Source: SIG673 sp045653945
GTDB taxonomy: Bacteria; Bacillota; Clostridia; Oscillospirales; CAG-272
Reading direction: 5' to 3'
DNA length: 29,203 bases
Assembly: GCA_045653945.1 (NCBI GenBank)
Contig: JAZOML010000005.1
Coordinates: 1-29,203, forward strand
Shown here: piece after piece, positions 28,938 to 29,203 of the stretch
Layout of the letters: every line of letters begins with the position of its first letter
Numbering within the stretch: the first letter of the stretch is position 1
The notes under the pieces: generated by a model
What the model was told of the DNA's origin: nothing
The model's database searches: none
Seen by the model: the letters and a program-made list of their open reading frames with translations, nothing else
Program-made: the position numbers and the translations under genes

Positions 28938-29203
28938 ATGGCGACGAAAAAATACGAAAGCATGCGCATCATGTCCCTTGAGGGCAGTATGCTGTGTAAA
29001 GGCGATGAGTTCACCGCTACCAAGGACGCAAAGCCCGATCCCCAAGCCTTCCGAGGCATTCTCGACGAAAGCCTTGATACCCTAAAGCTTGCGGAGGTAT
29101 ACGCTCGGTATGAGGACGAGATGGGCTATCCCTATCTCGATGGCAAGAAGCGATTCTGCCGCGCCGTGGTAAACCTTTCCTTCAACCGCGCAATCAAGCT
29201 GTA
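28938..29203 (+). CDS. Unknown element backbone protein (partial, runs off the window)
   Basis: A textbook site, AAGGAGGTG, stands six bases before the ATG, and the frame stays open for 88 codons to the window end. The visible part opens MATKKYESMRIMSLEGSM and continues with CKGDEFTATKDAKPDPQAF, LAEVYARYEDEMGYPY and FCRAVVNLSF. I do not recognise it. It is soluble, charged and helical. Codon use is GC-richer (CTT/CTG, GAG, GGC, ATC) than the cargo operon and closer to the DUF6809 gene, which suggests backbone of the mobile element. A different frame at 28849-29085 is a shadow without a ribosome-binding site. Confidence 0.7.
   Translation, partial: MATKKYESMRIMSLEGSMLCKGDEFTATKDAKPDPQAFRGILDESLDTLKLAEVYARYEDEMGYPYLDGKKRFCRAVVNLSFNRAIKL

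Larger units (their letters stand above)
19918..29203. mobile_element. Integrated genomic island at tRNA-Pro, left end; right end outside the window
   Basis: The boundary is the tRNA fragment. To its right are short repeats near the end, a DUF6809-type small gene often seen on clostridial elements, an AT-rich seven-gene cargo operon, and a backbone-like partial gene with higher GC. No integrase, relaxase or replication gene is visible in the window, so the class (ICE, IME, prophage) is undecided. Its extent is inferred, not seen. Confidence 0.7.

Noticed and set aside
1..29203. CRISPR arrays, rRNA genes, insertion sequences or complete tRNA genes.
   Set aside because: Reading both strands I found no regularly spaced repeats with spacers, no transposase and no full tRNA or rRNA; the only tandem array is the coding LRR repeat.

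Overview
The window looks like the chromosome of an anaerobic, AT-rich member of the Clostridia (Bacillota), probably from the gut. The evidence is a Gram-positive style operator, promoter and ribosome-binding-site set (TTGACA/TATAAT promoters, AGGAGG sites), an NfnAB-type transhydrogenase pair, a YlmH-like S4 protein, PlsY, a DUF2156 protein, a BspA-like leucine-rich-repeat lipoprotein with InlB-type repeats, and DUF6809. No species can be named from the sequence alone.

Bases 1 to about 19917 are ordinary chromosome. In order they hold: the tail of an unseen gene; a DEDDh exonuclease overlapping a YlmH-like S4 protein; an S1-repeat protein; an 88-residue unknown; trmB; a DUF378 membrane protein; nfnA-nfnB; a large surface lipoprotein; an ADP-ribosylglycohydrolase divergent from an AraC-type regulator, which is followed by a TerB-like membrane protein; a diacylglycerol-kinase-family lipid kinase; a response regulator, histidine kinase and plsY operon; a GNAT and DUF2156 pair; and rtcB. 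Most units end in clear intrinsic terminators.

At 19918-19962 lies the 3' part only of a tRNA-Pro(CGG) gene on the minus strand, running from the anticodon loop to CCA. This is the signature of an attachment site. It implies that everything to its right, 19963 to past the window end, is an integrated element whose other end should carry the intact tRNA. The element backbone (DUF6809 gene, final partial gene, their promoters) has higher GC and different codon use from the AT-rich cargo at about 20.7-28.4 kb.

The cargo is the most interesting part. One near-perfect promoter (TTGACA, 17 bp, TATAAT), with a palindrome inside its spacer, precedes seven tightly packed same-strand genes: a small helix-turn-helix protein, a phosphoribosyltransferase-fold protein with an altered PRPP loop, a radical SAM enzyme, a NifS-type cysteine desulfurase, a ferredoxin fused to a thioredoxin-like domain, a 1175-residue protein with a helical-repeat front and a C-terminal TIR-like domain, and a pyruvoyl-dependent arginine decarboxylase. 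I do not recognise this set as a described system. My inference is a sulfur- and radical-dependent small-molecule or nucleotide-modifying pathway coupled to a TIR effector, possibly a phage-defence or stress module carried by the element. After a 577-base gene-free stretch with three hairpins, a further backbone gene begins and runs off the window.
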